Assembly: GCA_964549445.1 (NCBI GenBank)
Contig: CAZJVS010000004.1
Coordinates: 1-64,000, forward strand
DNA from: SpSt-539 sp964549445
GTDB taxonomy: Bacteria; Planctomycetota; Phycisphaerae; UBA1845; UTPLA1
DNA length: 64,000 nucleotides
Direction: 5' to 3'
Shown here: piece by piece, positions 35,343 to 43,693 of the stretch
How the letters are laid out: every line of letters starts with the position of its first letter
Position numbering within the stretch: the first letter of the stretch is position 1
Made by a program: the position numbers and the translations under genes
Notes under the pieces: model-generated
What the model saw: the letters and a program-made list of their open reading frames with translations, nothing else
Database searches by the model: none
What the model was told of the DNA's origin: nothing

Positions 35343-38300
35343 TCAGGGCGACTGCACCCGCGCCCACGGAATCGCCGCCGGCAATCCAAGCTCTCGCAAC
35401 TTGTCCACCGTCGCCTTAAACCGGTCCCACGGTGACATAGCGGCCAGCGAAGCGGCGTTGTCGGCCTGCCACTGCCAAAACGTCTCCCACGCGGGGTTGT
35501 CGTAGGAGGAGCTTGGCGGCCCGTCGCCCTCTCCGCCGCCGCCCATCATCGACTCTTCTTCGCATTCGTCGGGGATGCCGTTGGTGTCGGCGTCCTCGCT
35601 CGTCTCGGCGGCAATGTCGCACTCATCCGGGACCCCGTTCGTGTTGCAATCCTCGCTCGTCACCTCGGCGATGTCGCATTCGTCCGGTATGCCGTTCGTG
35701 TTGCAGTCGTAGCTCGGGAAGTACTCCGCAATGAGGTCGCATTCATCCGGGAGACCGTTGGCGTTGCAGTCATCCGACACGACTTCATCGCCGTCGGGGT
35801 CTTCAGGATCAATGTCGCAATCATCGGGGACACCGTTCGAATTGCAGTCGAAGATCGCGATTTCGCATTCGTCGGGCGTGCCATTGGAGTTGCAGTCGGC
35901 CGAGTACTCGGACGAGATGTCGTAGGCGTCGTCGGTGAGATTGCCGTTGCAATCAGCCAGCGGCTCGCCGTCGCCCGCAGGCGCAGTGGTGACAACCGTG
36001 TAGAGCGCTTCGCAGTCGTCGGGGATGCCGTTGCTGTTGCGGTTGTTATTGACGTCGATGAAGGCCAAGCCGGTCGAGACATGGTCCATCATGCCGACCG
36101 AGGTCGCCGAGCCGTTCAAACGTAATGTGTAGAGAATCCCGCCACCTGCGGCATACAGGGATTCGCCGGCCACCCATTCCGTCAATGCGCCAGCGTTGGC
36201 AAGTCCACCGGAGCTGCCGATGCTGGAAAAACTGCAACATGTCGGCGTACCCGACGGAAATCCAATGGCCCAGCCGTCAAATATCGGAGTCGCCAACCCA
36301 CCGGCGTAGTAGAGTTCTCCATTACTGAATACTCGATAGCCCAGCGCGCCGCCGCTGTCGATATCAGTCAGATCGCAGATGTACGTGGCCGTCGCGTCGG
36401 TCTGGGCGAGCTGATAGAGCTTTTCGGTAGGGCTTCCGGGAGAGCCCGGAAGAATCGTGAGGATGTCGGTTCCGACACCATAGGTTGTCAGGATCATCGC
36501 CAGCGAACGGAACATCTCGCTGGTCGTCCCGACCGGCGTCGCGATTCCGGTCAGGGGGTCGATCTTCACGAGTTGCTGGATCTGCGCGCCACCGCCGAAC
36601 GGTTCCGAGCGGAGCAAGGCAAATAGCAGCGGCTCCCCGGAAGGCAAGTTGAGGTCCCGGACGAGTCCGTCCGCGCCTTTCACCGTGCGCCCGTCGCTGT
36701 GCGTGATGAGTATGGACCTCACTATTTCGCCGGTCTGCGGCTCGATTCGTCGGAGCATGGCGCTGTCCTTCGCGACGCTGAACATTTGATTCCGCGGGCT
36801 GAGTTCGCAACTGTCGGGAATGCCGTTGGAATTGCAATCCGACTCGCTCCCGTCGGCCAGTTCCACGTCATCCGCGACGCACGAGCCGTTGCAGTCTCGT
36901 TCGACGATCTTCTGGCCCAGCAACAGGCGCACGAATCGCATCCGGTCGGCCTCATCGATATAGCGCACGACCGAGCCGGACACGACCTTTTCGCCCAGGT
37001 CCATTGCGCATTCGAGGCGATCGCAATCGGCGGGTGGCGATCCGAGCGTGCAGAGCCGGCCACTGCCGAGCATGATGTAGTACTTCACGAACGCCTGGAT
37101 ATCCTCGCCATCGACCCTGCCATCGCCGTTCACGTCGCCCTTGATGCAGTCAAATGGCGTGGTCTCGCCGTATCCGGGCGGTAGAAGTGTAAATCGTACG
37201 CCGCCATCGGGCTCCGCGCCGTTTCCGATTGTGTAGGCCAGTGCTATTTGTCCGACCGGGCCATAAGCAACCGTGTGTTGACCCGAGTGGGCAAGTTGTG
37301 CGGACTGAGTCGTCACGGTTGCGCGAAACTGCCCACCCTCGCGCTGGCCCAAAGCATTGAATTTCTGGGCGTGGACTTCGACCGTGTCATCGGCGGGGTT
37401 AGTTGGCGTGCCGTTCTGATCGACCGCATTGAACGCGACGACGAAGCGGCCGGGGTCGTTCGAGTTCATCGTCAGGGCGACCGTGGGGTTGGCATCGATT
37501 GGTATGACGCGAGTTGGATCGGAATTGACCTGAAACTCTGCACCCAAAGGTACGGGGTCGCTGGGGGGAGAGAAATCGCCGCCCCAAAGAAATCGCCTCG
37601 CATAGACTTGCAATAAACTCGGATTAGCACAGGTATCCGTACCGGTGCTGCGCCAGACTATGATTAGGTTACCAAGGTCGTCGAGGGCGACCGCCGGTGA
37701 CTCCTGCGACCGAGTCGGGTCTGCATCGGTCGAGTTTACTTGAATGCCCTTCACGCCACTCGGTCCTAACGGATTCCCGCTCGCGTCGAACTGCGCGAGA
37801 TAAATGTCCATTGCCGAGTCGGCGTCGTTCGCGACGACGGGTTCTGCCCATACGACCGCCGTCTTTCCGTCGCTGCTCCGCGTAGCGACGCACGGCCGCC
37901 AGCGATCGCGAAAGCAGGCCGTATTGCAAGTCCGTAACGGACTGCCGAGCAGGCTAAGCGACAATCCGGGGTTAGCTACGCCTGCGAAAACTTCTTCTAT
38001 AATGACATCACCAACACCTACCGATTTGTGGATCGTCGCATCGCTGCTGCCGTCGCAATCGCCCGATGTTGCCGCGGCTGGCGTTGGCGTGCTTGCAAGG
38101 TTCCATGCGTTTGCTAGGAAAAACCCTTGATTCGGCGTACTCGCAAATGAATAAGAGGCCGTCCATCCAGCATAGACGGGCGCGTTGGATGGATTGCCCG
38201 CCGCGAGCGAAACGCGCTCATTTTTCGTCTCTGGTCCCTTTTCAGTATCGGGACAATCACCTCCAGCGGAGAGCGCCGTACCGCACGAATCGTCGCCATA

Positions 38301-38597
38301 GGGTTGCGTAGTGCAATCTGCATCGAAGCGAAGGAACTTGATATTGTCCTGAACTGGGTCGCCGGGGGTTCCGAGTGGGATGTCTTCCCAAGCGATCAGT
38401 ACCCGACCGCAGACATCAAATTGACAAGCCGGAAAGCGCCCGACCCGGCAACTTTCGCACCCCTCACCACTGCACGGCACAACGACTTCGGTGGGGCTTT
38501 CGGGTACGGGCTGTGTCGTACACTGCGCGTTCGCAGTCGAAGCGAAGATGGACGACAGAACGGCGGACACAACAACGAGAGTACGAGTCATCGTCAT
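35343..38597 (-). CDS. Large secreted protein with dockerin-like and DCNxNGxPDECE calcium-binding repeats
   Basis: Exported protein of about 1084 residues. ATG 38597 is preferred (GGGAG upstream, signal MTMTRTLVVVSAVLSSIFA ending ANAQ); the ORF to 38714 adds an unlikely leader. Residues about 25-480 look like a beta-rich region with WxSTGTD- and VALDDLGNLIIVW-type repeats. A dockerin-like segment follows (KGDVNGDGRVDGEDIQAFVKYY). DCNSNGIPDSCE begins a series, and after a beta-propeller-like region at least seven Asp-rich repeats of the form DCNxNGxPDECDI occur (about residues 900-1010), resembling thrombospondin type-3 calcium loops. The tail is not PEP-CTERM. Probably a cell-surface or matrix protein. 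Confidence 0.75.
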   Translation of the reverse strand: MTMTRTLVVVSAVLSSIFASTANAQCTTQPVPESPTEVVVPCSGEGCESCRVGRFPACQFDVCGRVLIAWEDIPLGTPGDPVQDNIKFLRFDADCTTQPYGDDSCGTALSAGGDCPDTEKGPETKNERVSLAAGNPSNAPVYAGWTASYSFASTPNQGFFLANAWNLASTPTPAAATSGDCDGSSDATIHKSVGVGDVIIEEVFAGVANPGLSLSLLGSPLRTCNTACFRDRWRPCVATRSSDGKTAVVWAEPVVANDADSAMDIYLAQFDASGNPLGPSGVKGIQVNSTDADPTRSQESPAVALDDLGNLIIVWRSTGTDTCANPSLLQVYARRFLWGGDFSPPSDPVPLGAEFQVNSDPTRVIPIDANPTVALTMNSNDPGRFVVAFNAVDQNGTPTNPADDTVEVHAQKFNALGQREGGQFRATVTTQSAQLAHSGQHTVAYGPVGQIALAYTIGNGAEPDGGVRFTLLPPGYGETTPFDCIKGDVNGDGRVDGEDIQAFVKYYIMLGSGRLCTLGSPPADCDRLECAMDLGEKVVSGSVVRYIDEADRMRFVRLLLGQKIVERDCNGSCVADDVELADGSESDCNSNGIPDSCELSPRNQMFSVAKDSAMLRRIEPQTGEIVRSILITHSDGRTVKGADGLVRDLNLPSGEPLLFALLRSEPFGGGAQIQQLVKIDPLTGIATPVGTTSEMFRSLAMILTTYGVGTDILTILPGSPGSPTEKLYQLAQTDATATYICDLTDIDSGGALGYRVFSNGELYYAGGLATPIFDGWAIGFPSGTPTCCSFSSIGSSGGLANAGALTEWVAGESLYAAGGGILYTLRLNGSATSVGMMDHVSTGLAFIDVNNNRNSNGIPDDCEALYTVVTTAPAGDGEPLADCNGNLTDDAYDISSEYSADCNSNGTPDECEIAIFDCNSNGVPDDCDIDPEDPDGDEVVSDDCNANGLPDECDLIAEYFPSYDCNTNGIPDECDIAEVTSEDCNTNGVPDECDIAAETSEDADTNGIPDECEEESMMGGGGEGDGPPSSSYDNPAWETFWQWQADNAASLAAMSPWDRFKATVDKLRELGLPAAIPWARVQSP
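35570..35935 (-). repeat. Tandem DNA repeat encoding DCNxNGxPDEC modules
   Basis: On the plus strand the words gcattcgtcgggg / tcatccgggaccccgtt / gtgttgcaatc recur about every 50-75 bases. The encoded modules alternate an Asp/Asn-rich calcium loop and a short linker, so the array is both a protein and a nucleotide repeat. Copy-number changes by slippage would keep the frame when whole modules are gained or lost. Confidence 0.65.
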
Positions 38598-38676
38598 TTC
38601 TCCCGGCGCGTGGATCGGGCGCACAGCGCCGTCACGCGCCTCAACAAAGTGACCAACTATGCCAAAAACACTATGC

Positions 38677-39369
38677 TTACCGCGAGCGATTTGACCGTCG
38701 CATCGCTCCGACAAGCCCTACCAGCGCCATCAGTAATCCCGTTGCCGGTTCAGGAACGCGCAACTGATACGCGACCTGCCCAATCGTATGCAATTCCCAT
38801 GGACTGCCGATAGGATATTGTGATGCGTACTCGCCTCCGGTCGCGGTTTCCCACCGCCACGCCGACGCGAGATCGCCAATCTGCGCGATTTCAAGCCAGT
38901 AGGGCGTACCTCCCTGCACAGCGAACCGCGAGGGCAGGTCAAGCACGTAGCGGTACTCGCGACGACCCGCGACAAATGAACCTGTCAGTTCGCGAAACAC
39001 TTCTTCCGAAGCAGACTCATACAAGACCTCGTCTGGCAATTGCTGAATGGGAAACGGGGTGGTGACTTGGCTCCAGAATCTGATCCTGAACGACTCGGTC
39101 AGGGGAGGATCGGGATCGAAGTCTTGATTCTGCGTTCCATAGTGGCCAAACCACAGAATTTGCTCAACCTCATTGCTAAACGCGAGTTGAAACCGGTCTG
39201 CCCGAAGCGCTCCATCCGGCTGGCCAAAGTCATTGGTGTATGCAGTATCCGACACGAGGCCGAAATTTCCGTTCGGTGCCTGCGAGTAGATCAACGGCCC
39301 CAACTGCCCGAAGGCCGGCGTGGGCAGAATTGCAAGCAGAATTCCACAAACCGACCGATTCATCATCAA
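38677..39369 (-). CDS. PEP-CTERM sorted secreted protein
   Basis: Exported protein of 230 residues. Signal: NRSVCGILLAILPTPAFG. The body contains aromatic and acidic segments (EVEQILWFGHYGTQNQDFDPDP, RFAVQGGTPYWLEIAQ). The C-terminus RVPEPATGLLMALVGLVGAMRR is a PEP-CTERM sorting signal. Three consecutive ATG codons (39369, 39366, 39363) make the exact start uncertain. It lies 79 bases upstream of the repeat protein on the same strand. No copy of the leader found upstream of the first two PEP-CTERM genes is visible here. Confidence 0.82.
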   Translation of the reverse strand: MMMNRSVCGILLAILPTPAFGQLGPLIYSQAPNGNFGLVSDTAYTNDFGQPDGALRADRFQLAFSNEVEQILWFGHYGTQNQDFDPDPPLTESFRIRFWSQVTTPFPIQQLPDEVLYESASEEVFRELTGSFVAGRREYRYVLDLPSRFAVQGGTPYWLEIAQIGDLASAWRWETATGGEYASQYPIGSPWELHTIGQVAYQLRVPEPATGLLMALVGLVGAMRRSNRSR

Positions 39370-40591
39370 CCCTCGACTTCGCCCGGATACTCTGCCAAGC
39401 CCAATACTCGCCTGGCCCGAACCTGCAGAGCGGACAAACGCACTATTCTATTGCTTCGTTTACTCGCAAGTCTGGTGCCACTGCGTCCGGAAATCGAATC
39501 CGAGCTCCGGCACGCGAAGCCCTGTTTTCCGCTGCCCGCGACGCGGCCCTCTGCGGAAGAACCCGCAACGACAGTGGAATACTCCGCCCATCCGCCCTCG
39601 CGCCCGACCCCTTCTCCGCACGCCCCACTCGTTTCCAGACGCATGAAGCCCCGAGCACTGCGGAACGCTGGCCACTCTTTACTACAGACATCGCCAGGGC
39701 GCGACCTGCCCTTGACACGACGCGGCGGCACTGCCGCTCTCGAACGCGAAGCGTTCCCAGCGTGTCAAGGGGCCCTCGCACCGACGAACGGAACATCCGC
39801 ACGGCATCCGCTCTCGACGGACCCTGAGCTTGTCGAGGGGCGGTCCCTGAGCCCGTCGAAGGGCGACCGCCTGCGGCCACGGAGAAACTGCGCGCGGAGA
39901 TTTCAGCGACGACTTTTCAACCACGACTGAAACCCGTCCCATCAAATCCCGTCTAATCCCGTCAAAAAAAAGACGGGGCGTCGCCCGACACCCGAGTCGC
40001 CCCGCCCGCGGCGGCTCCTGGGCATCCGCGCGGCAGCAACAAAAAGTGGAAACGAAAGAACCCAATGAATTCGCGAATTCTCACCATTCCAACTTCCAGC
40101 CCGCAGCCCCATTTCGACGTTTTGACGTTTCGGCGTTTCGGCGTTTCGGCGTTTGGAATCCCGTCCCAACCCCCATGCAAACCCAGGCCGCCTCCCGCCT
40201 CAAATCCGCAATCCGAAATCCGCACTCCGAAATCGCCTCGCCCCGGCGAGTTCCCGCTCCTGCTCCCGCCGACCATCATTTCGACTTTTCGATGTTTCGG
40301 CCTTTCGACGTTTCACCCACCGCCCCTCCGCCAACTTCTGGGCGCCGCTAACTGCCACCCGCTGGCGATTGTCGTTCGATCTCGCTCAACCCCGCACAAA
40401 AAGAGTTCGGCCCCAACGGGTTTCTGCGTTTCGGTGTTTGGAATCCATGCCAACAGTTCGCGTGCGTTCCCCGCTTTTCCCAGCTACAAGCAGGGGCCTC
40501 CCTTCCAACCCGCCCGCTTGTCCCCGTCCGCCCGCCGCCATACGCTCCCGCCCGCTCGCAGAAAAGCAGTCCACGATCGGAGATTTTCCCA
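39370..40591. repeat. Gene-free region packed with interspersed repeats
   Basis: About 1.2 kb without a convincing gene. It contains (1) an inverted pair of ccctgagc(t/c)(t/c)gtcga-type repeats at about 39826-39871; (2) an 8-base tandem tttcggcg array near 40125-40155 with looser gacgtttc copies nearby and again near 40276-40315; (3) aatccg(c/a)aatccg-type direct repeats at about 40200-40235; (4) a longer direct repeat, gcgtttcgg(c/t)gtttggaatcc, at about 40137 and again near 40427; (5) a small hairpin cccgtc-A8-gacggg at 39958-39977. Short ORFs here have repetitive composition typical of spurious translations. Confidence 0.65.
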
Positions 40592-41827
40592 ATGTCGATC
40601 CGAGCAATACTCAGCCTCGCCGTCACCCTCGCGCTCGCCCCCGCTGCCCTCGCCCAGACAACCAAGCCCGCCGACCGCGTCGATGAACTCTTCATCTCCG
40701 GCGACATGAAATCCGCCGAAGCCGGCCTCGAAAAAATGCTCGCCGCCGACCCGAAAGATGACCACGCCCGCTTCGGCCTCGGAACTGCTCAAGTGCTCCT
40801 CGCCGTCGAGGATCTCTTCCAGTCTCTCAACACCTACGGCTTCCTGCGCTCGATCCCCGGCGAGGTTTTCGGCCTGCCCACCGACCTGTTCTCGTCCGGC
40901 AAACCCCCCAAGCCCGTCACCGCCGCCGACGTCCGCAAGCTCATCGCCGGCTTCAACGCCGGCCTAGGCAAAGCCGAAGCGACGCTCGCCGCCATCAAAT
41001 CCACCGACGTCAAGTTGCCGCTCCACTTCGGCCTCATCCACCTCGACCTCAACGGCGACGGCAAGGCCGACGACTCCGAAGCCCTCGGCCGTCTCTTTGG
41101 CCAGGTCTCCGGCGAGCGCTTCGAACCCGCCGACGTCGCCGCCTTCACGATCGGCTTCGACGCCGCCGACGCCGAATGGCTTCGTGGCTACTGCAACCTG
41201 CTCATGGCCCTTACCGACTTCATGCTCGCCCACGACGGCGGCGACCTCTTCGATCACACCGCCCAGCTCTTCTTCCCCAACGCCAGGACGCCGTTTCCCT
41301 ATCTCCGCGACCCCAGCGGCCCGTTCAACTACGGCGGCGTCAACATCGCCGACGCCGTCGCCTTCATTCACCTCCTCAGTCTCCCCGTCGCCGAGCCCGC
41401 CCGCATGAAGTCCGCCCTCGAGCATCTCCAGGCCATGACCGCTCACAGCCGCAAGATGTGGCAGCTCGCCATGGCCGAAACCGACGACGACAACGAATGG
41501 ATCCCGAACCCAAAGCAGCACAGCGTCCTGCCCGGCGTGCGCATCACGCTCGAAATGGTCGACGGCTGGAAAGTCTTCCTCGATGAGGTCGACGCCATCC
41601 TAGCCGGCAAGAAGCTCATTCCCTTTTGGCGCGGCAAGGAAGACCAGGGCGTCAACATCCGCCGTGTCTTCACCGAGCCGAAGCGGTTCGATCTGGTTCT
41701 GTGGGTACAGGGCTCAGCCGCCGCGCCCTATCTCGAGAAAGGCCCGCTGACCAAGGAGGAAACCTGGGACGGACTGATGCGCCTGTTCAGAGGCAACTTC
41801 ATCGGCTTCGCGATCTGGTTCAACTGA
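40592..41827 (+). CDS. Secreted protein of unknown function with EF-hand-like loop
   Basis: Exported soluble protein of 411 residues. The signal peptide is MSIRAILSLAVTLALAPAALAQ. A TPR-like start (DELFISGDMKSAEAGLEKMLAADP) is followed by a mostly helical body. The loop LDLNGDGKADDSE (about residue 155) looks like a calcium-binding EF-hand and GYCNLLMALTDFMLAHDGGD is a helical core motif. The C-terminus ends GLMRLFRGNFIGFAIWFN. I do not recognise a named family. The next gene follows closely with a GTG start 27 bases downstream. Confidence 0.7.
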   Translation: MSIRAILSLAVTLALAPAALAQTTKPADRVDELFISGDMKSAEAGLEKMLAADPKDDHARFGLGTAQVLLAVEDLFQSLNTYGFLRSIPGEVFGLPTDLFSSGKPPKPVTAADVRKLIAGFNAGLGKAEATLAAIKSTDVKLPLHFGLIHLDLNGDGKADDSEALGRLFGQVSGERFEPADVAAFTIGFDAADAEWLRGYCNLLMALTDFMLAHDGGDLFDHTAQLFFPNARTPFPYLRDPSGPFNYGGVNIADAVAFIHLLSLPVAEPARMKSALEHLQAMTAHSRKMWQLAMAETDDDNEWIPNPKQHSVLPGVRITLEMVDGWKVFLDEVDAILAGKKLIPFWRGKEDQGVNIRRVFTEPKRFDLVLWVQGSAAAPYLEKGPLTKEETWDGLMRLFRGNFIGFAIWFN

Positions 41828-41853
41828 CAGGGTGGTGGGGGCTACAATTCGCC

Positions 41854-42540
41854 GTGGACGAGTCGCCCCCGCACACCGACGACCCCGCGCTGGCCGACAT
41901 CGATCTGTACTGCCTCGGCTGCGGCTACAACCTCCGCGGCCACTCAGGCGACCCGCGCCGCTGTCCGGAGTGCGGTGAGAACAATCCCGTCGGCGAATTG
42001 TTGCTCCCCGCCGAACTCATCCGCGCTCAGTTCGAAAAAATGGAGTCCGCCCCTGTCGTTTGCGTGGTCGCCACGCTCCTCGGCTTCCCCGTCACGCTGG
42101 CCATCATCTGGACCACGCTTCGTATCGGCCGCCTGGGTGCCCTGAACGTCTGCACCGGCGTGATTCTGCTGGTCTGCGGAGTACTCTGGTTTTGGGGTGC
42201 CAGCCGCTTTCAGAAGTCATGCCTCGACAATCCCGGCTGGCCCGAGGTGCTGTTCAAGTTCCATGCGCTGGCCGTCGGCCTCTGCCTGCTCATCCTGCTC
42301 GCGACACCCTTCGGAGCCATCCTGTTGGTCGAACCGATCGGTTCACTGCTCGGCGTCTCAACGAACGGATTTCGACTCTCCGGCTGGCTCTGGCTCATGC
42401 CCGTCGCCATCGCCGGAGTGTACTTCGGCTATCAACGCTTCTATCCATCCGTCCGCGCATCGATGGACGAACTGCAACGCGAGGTCGCCGTCACGATAGC
42501 GCGAGACGTTCGCCGTCGAGAGATACGCGCGGAGCAGTGA
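41854..42540 (+). CDS. Zinc-ribbon membrane protein of unknown function
   Basis: Protein of 228 residues started at GTG 41854. The N-terminus has a CX2C...CX2C zinc ribbon: LYCLGCGYNLRGHSGDPRRCPECG. Several membrane helices follow (VVCVVATLLGFPVTLAIIW, VCTGVILLVCGVLWFWGA, ALAVGLCLLILLATPFGAILL, LWLMPVAIAGVYFGY). The C-terminal tail is charged. This ribbon-plus-helices layout is frequent in planctomycete genomes, but no function is known to me. The ORF in this frame extends upstream to 41626 only as an overlap with the preceding gene. Confidence 0.68.
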   Translation: MDESPPHTDDPALADIDLYCLGCGYNLRGHSGDPRRCPECGENNPVGELLLPAELIRAQFEKMESAPVVCVVATLLGFPVTLAIIWTTLRIGRLGALNVCTGVILLVCGVLWFWGASRFQKSCLDNPGWPEVLFKFHALAVGLCLLILLATPFGAILLVEPIGSLLGVSTNGFRLSGWLWLMPVAIAGVYFGYQRFYPSVRASMDELQREVAVTIARDVRRREIRAEQ

Positions 42541-42556
42541 GAAGTGGGGGGGGGTG

Positions 42557-43258
42557 TCAGTCCGATGCAGCGTCGTCGCCGGCCTTCTTTTCATCAGCCT
42601 TCGCGGCCGGCTTCTCTTCATCCGACTTCTTCGCCGGCTTCGCCTCCAGCGTCACAGTCACCGCCAGCTTCATCGACTCGGCCACCTTCTTGCCGATCGC
42701 CGGATCGCTGATGCCATAGTCGGAGAGCTTCACCGGAAAGTTCGCCTTGATCGCCAGCGTGTCCTTCGTGCCGCCTTCCTTCTTGTCCTTGACGTACACC
42801 AGCGTCACCGGGACGGACATCTCTTTTTCCTGCCCGTGGATCTTCATCGTCCCCTTCAGCGACGCCTTCACGCCCGATGAACCGGTCTTCACCTTCTCGA
42901 TTCCCTCGACCACAAACACCGCGTCCGGATACTGCCCGGCGTCGATCCACCGCGCAGAAAGCATGTGCTTATTCCGCCCGCCGATGCCCGTATCGATGCT
43001 CTTGAACGGCACCGCAAACTCGCCCGTCGCGGCGTCCAGCTTGCTCGGATCGAGCGTCAGCGACCCTTTCATTTCCTTGCCGGCCCCCTTGAACGTCTCC
43101 CCGGGCGCCTTCGACGTAAACGTCACGCTCGGCTTGGTCTTCTTGGACACCTCAAACGTCGCCTCGCCGGCCCGCGCATCCTTGAACGCGTCGGCCAGAA
43201 CGGCCGAGGACATCAGCGCAACGCACGCAGCAATCGCTACTATTCTCATTCGCATCAT
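42557..43258 (-). CDS. YceI-family periplasmic protein
   Basis: Exported lipocalin-like beta-barrel, probably binding an isoprenoid or other lipid. The signal is MRMRIVAIAACVALMSSAVLA. The YceI fold is shown by ARAGEATFEVSKKTKPSVTF, GSLTLDPSKLDAATGEFAVP, GIGGRNKHMLSARWIDAGQYPDAVF, GTMKIHGQEKEMSVPVTL and FPVKLSDYGISDPAIGKKV. The last 35 residues are a Lys/Asp/Ala-rich tail (KPAKKSDEEKPAAKADEKK). The start is one of clustered ATG codons at 43258, 43255 and 43249. It converges on the zinc-ribbon gene, with a 10-G run just beyond. Confidence 0.88.
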   Translation of the reverse strand: MMRMRIVAIAACVALMSSAVLADAFKDARAGEATFEVSKKTKPSVTFTSKAPGETFKGAGKEMKGSLTLDPSKLDAATGEFAVPFKSIDTGIGGRNKHMLSARWIDAGQYPDAVFVVEGIEKVKTGSSGVKASLKGTMKIHGQEKEMSVPVTLVYVKDKKEGGTKDTLAIKANFPVKLSDYGISDPAIGKKVAESMKLAVTVTLEAKPAKKSDEEKPAAKADEKKAGDDAASD

Positions 43259-43299
43259 CAGTTCGCTTTCAACTTCAAGACTCGCTCGCAAACGACCAA

Positions 43300-43656
43300 T
43301 CATACGGCTTCGCCGTCCCGCGCTGCAATCGGCCGCCTCCGCAGAATCAATGCAATCGCTACCGCAATCCACCCGCTCGCCACGACCAGCGGAAGCGCCG
43401 CGTCGAGCAAGCCCAGCACAAACATCGGCCGCGTCTCCGGCTCCGTTGTCGACTCGCCCGCCGCGGCAAACTGCCGCTGCACCTCCGCCTCCGTCTCGTC
43501 AGCGGGCGTCCGCTCGACCTGAGCGATCACCCGGGTTTTCGTAAAAAGGTACTGCGGCTCCCCAACCACCCGGCTGGCCCGATACCCCGTGACGAGTGAG
43601 ACAGCGACAATCGCGAACGAGAAACACAACCATGCGAAGAGGACGCGTCGAACCAT
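43300..43656 (-). CDS. Small membrane protein of unknown function
   Basis: 118 residues with a hydrophobic N-terminal helix (LFAWLCFSFAIVAVSLVTGY) and a C-terminal helix (LGLLDAALPLVVASGWIAVAIALIL), separated by about 50 polar residues that probably face the periplasm. It ends with basic residues. It is followed by the YceI gene on the same strand after 41 bases. Not recognised by family; support is from composition and operon-like spacing. Confidence 0.6.
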   Translation of the reverse strand: MVRRVLFAWLCFSFAIVAVSLVTGYRASRVVGEPQYLFTKTRVIAQVERTPADETEAEVQRQFAAAGESTTEPETRPMFVLGLLDAALPLVVASGWIAVAIALILRRRPIAARDGEAV

Positions 43657-43693
43657 CCGCGGCCGATTGTATCGCCGCCCGCCACCGCCGTGT

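Noticed and set aside
39958..39977. Hairpin cccgtc-A8-gacggg as a terminator
   Set aside because: The A/T tract forms the loop rather than following the stem, and no gene ends nearby on either strand.
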